Shown in pieces: positions 63,022-64,000 of a DNA stretch of 64,000 nt. The DNA comes from Roseitalea porphyridii. GTDB lineage: Bacteria > Pseudomonadota > Alphaproteobacteria > Rhizobiales > Rhizobiaceae. The stretch's first letter is position 1, and each line of letters begins with the position of its first letter. The translations under genes were made by a program, and so were the position numbers. A model generated the notes under the pieces. That model was given only the letters and a program-made list of their open reading frames with translations, was not told the DNA's origin and ran no database searches. The stretch covers positions 496,001 through 560,000 of the forward strand of contig NZ_CP036532.1 of the NCBI RefSeq assembly GCF_004331955.1. Direction: 5' to 3'.

Positions 63022-63822
63022 ATGACAATGACAGACATCGCTGCTACCGATACGGGCTGCGCCGGCGCCGACAAGCGCGACATTCTCGGTGTCGACGTCT
63101 GCGACATCACGCGCGGCGAGGCGATCGAGCGGCTGCACGGCGAGATCGCCCGGGGCGTGCACCGGCGCGTCGCCTTTCTCAACGCCCACAGTGCCAACAT
63201 CGCCGCCACCGACGCCGAGTTCCGGCGGACGCTGTCGCGTTTCGTCGTCCTGTCGGACGGCATCGGCGTCGATCTGGCGGCCCTGATGCTCTACGGGCGG
63301 CATTTCCGCGCCAATCTGAACGGCACCGATTTTGTGCCGGCGCTGCTGGCCGGCGCATCCGGTCCGCTTCGCGTCGCGCTCTTCGGGGCGACACCGGGCA
63401 CCGCCGAACGGGCGGCCGCCGCCTTCGCCGCGATCGACGACCGGCACGAATACCGCGCGCTGGCGCACGGCTACATCGACGCCCAAGAGCAGGGCCGCAT
63501 GCTCGATGCGCTCGCCGAATGGCGGCCCGACATCCTGCTGGTCGCGCTCGGCGTGCCGGCGCAGGAGAAGTGGATCGTCCGGAACATCGCGCCGAACCAT
63601 TGCACGCTGGCGCTTGGCGTCGGCGCCCTGTTCGACTTCGTTGCGGGCTCGGTGCCGCGCGCGCCCGACTGGGTCCGCCGCGTCCGCATGGAATGGGTCT
63701 ACCGGCTGCTGCTCGAGCCACGCCGGCTGTGGCGACGCTACCTGCTCGGCAACCCGCTCTTCCTGGCCCGGATCGTCCGCCAGAAGGCCGGACACCGGCC
63801 GTGGGACGAGGACCGCGCATGA
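63022..63822 (+). CDS. WecG/TagA/CpsF-family glycosyltransferase
   Basis: A 266-residue enzyme of the GT26 family, which adds a ManNAc-type sugar to a lipid-linked primer. Marks are VAFLNAHSANIAATD, the catalytic Asp region VVLSDGIGVDLAALM, and LNGTDFVPALLAGA. The C-terminal LVALGVPAQEKWIVRN, LGVGALFDFVAGSVPRAPDWVRR and RLLLEPRRLWRRYLLGN are diagnostic. AGGA precedes the ATG. Its stop overlaps the next gene's start. Confidence 0.93.
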   Translation: MTMTDIAATDTGCAGADKRDILGVDVCDITRGEAIERLHGEIARGVHRRVAFLNAHSANIAATDAEFRRTLSRFVVLSDGIGVDLAALMLYGRHFRANLNGTDFVPALLAGASGPLRVALFGATPGTAERAAAAFAAIDDRHEYRALAHGYIDAQEQGRMLDALAEWRPDILLVALGVPAQEKWIVRNIAPNHCTLALGVGALFDFVAGSVPRAPDWVRRVRMEWVYRLLLEPRRLWRRYLLGNPLFLARIVRQKAGHRPWDEDRA

Positions 63823-64000
63823 CGCCGAAGAACGCGATCGTCACCGCCTCCTACGCGCCCGACTTCGAGCGCTGCGCGATCCTGTGCGAGACGATCGACC
63901 GGCACGTGACCGGCCATTCGTGCCACTATCTGCTCGTCGACACGGTCGACGCGCCCCTGTTCCGCCGGCTGGAGGGGCCCGGTCGACGGGTCATCACCGA
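63819..64000 (+). CDS. Start of a glycosyltransferase-like protein, cut by the window edge
   Basis: The first 60 residues of a gene that overlaps the WecG-type stop by ATGA. It begins MTPKNAIVTASYAPDFERCA and continues CETIDRHVTGHSCHYLLVDT, resembling the GT-A-like DUF6492 family as I recall it. The rest lies outside the window. Context puts it in the polysaccharide cluster. Confidence 0.7.
   Translation, partial: MTPKNAIVTASYAPDFERCAILCETIDRHVTGHSCHYLLVDTVDAPLFRRLEGPGRRVIT

Overview
The window is 64 kb of G+C-rich chromosomal DNA from an alphaproteobacterium, most likely of the order Hyphomicrobiales (Rhizobiales). The evidence is a PdhS/DivJ-type cell-cycle histidine kinase, four perfect TTAA-N7-TTAA CtrA boxes, a tRNA-His with A73 and no encoded G-1, a phasin with PhaR-like operator sites, an alphaproteobacterial GshA next to RsmE, and intergenic palindromic repeats of the alphaproteobacterial kind. 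The genus cannot be fixed from the sequence alone.

Layout. 0-7 kb: a LysR regulator, a GMC oxidoreductase with a small Tat-exported partner, a DUF3422 membrane protein, and a FadR-type regulator facing an FMN lactate dehydrogenase. 7-14 kb: rsmE, a YbjN-like secreted protein, gshA, a PRC-barrel protein, then a gamma-glutamylpolyamine pair (amine oxidase plus glutamine-synthetase-like ligase). 14-26 kb: DUF937 protein, EamA exporter, xseA, AsmA protein, acetoacetyl-CoA synthetase, the large PdhS-like kinase and a phasin. 26.5-32.5 kb: tRNA-His and a putrescine import operon potFGHI behind a second gamma-glutamylpolyamine synthetase. 32.5-35.5 kb: a LysR regulator, a ScfR-type acyl-CoA regulator and a small orphan gene. 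35.5-36.5 kb: a gene-free stretch crowded with inverted repeats, followed at 36.5-38.9 kb by a two-gene insert with unlike base composition (an XRE-HTH/ImmA metallopeptidase fusion overlapping a Beta-family protein). 39-45 kb: SLC13 permease, KAS-III-like enzyme, a membrane protein preceded by a tiny three-repeat peptide gene, a BCCT transporter and a universal stress protein. 45.5-49.5 kb: the four-gene Anbu cluster (ATP-grasp, alpha-E, transglutaminase, proteasome-like hydrolase). 49.6-57.7 kb: branched-chain amino-acid ABC transport (binding protein, then livGFHM) with a GATase, an EamA exporter and an SH3 protein between. 57.8-64 kb: GST, proC, and a polysaccharide cluster with a divergent CtrA-box promoter that runs off the right edge.

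How it works together. Nitrogen and carbon scavenging dominates: two polyamine-glutamylation loci, PotFGHI, LivJ-GFHM, BCCT, lactate oxidation, and acetoacetate/PHB handling (AacS plus phasin). A second theme is CtrA-linked cell-cycle control: boxes lie before the PdhS-like kinase, before a small membrane protein, between the divergent polysaccharide genes, and in a short intergenic region that also carries an intrinsic terminator.

Most interesting points: (1) a 27-codon gene at 42.83-42.92 kb encoding three copies of EGFGNG that differ only by synonymous codons, with its own promoter and ribosome site, whose last repeat folds into an intrinsic terminator abutting the start codon of a membrane-protein gene; (2) the horizontally acquired-looking HTH-ImmA/Beta-protein pair; (3) the CtrA box plus terminator at 21.83-21.96 kb, which may define a small RNA.
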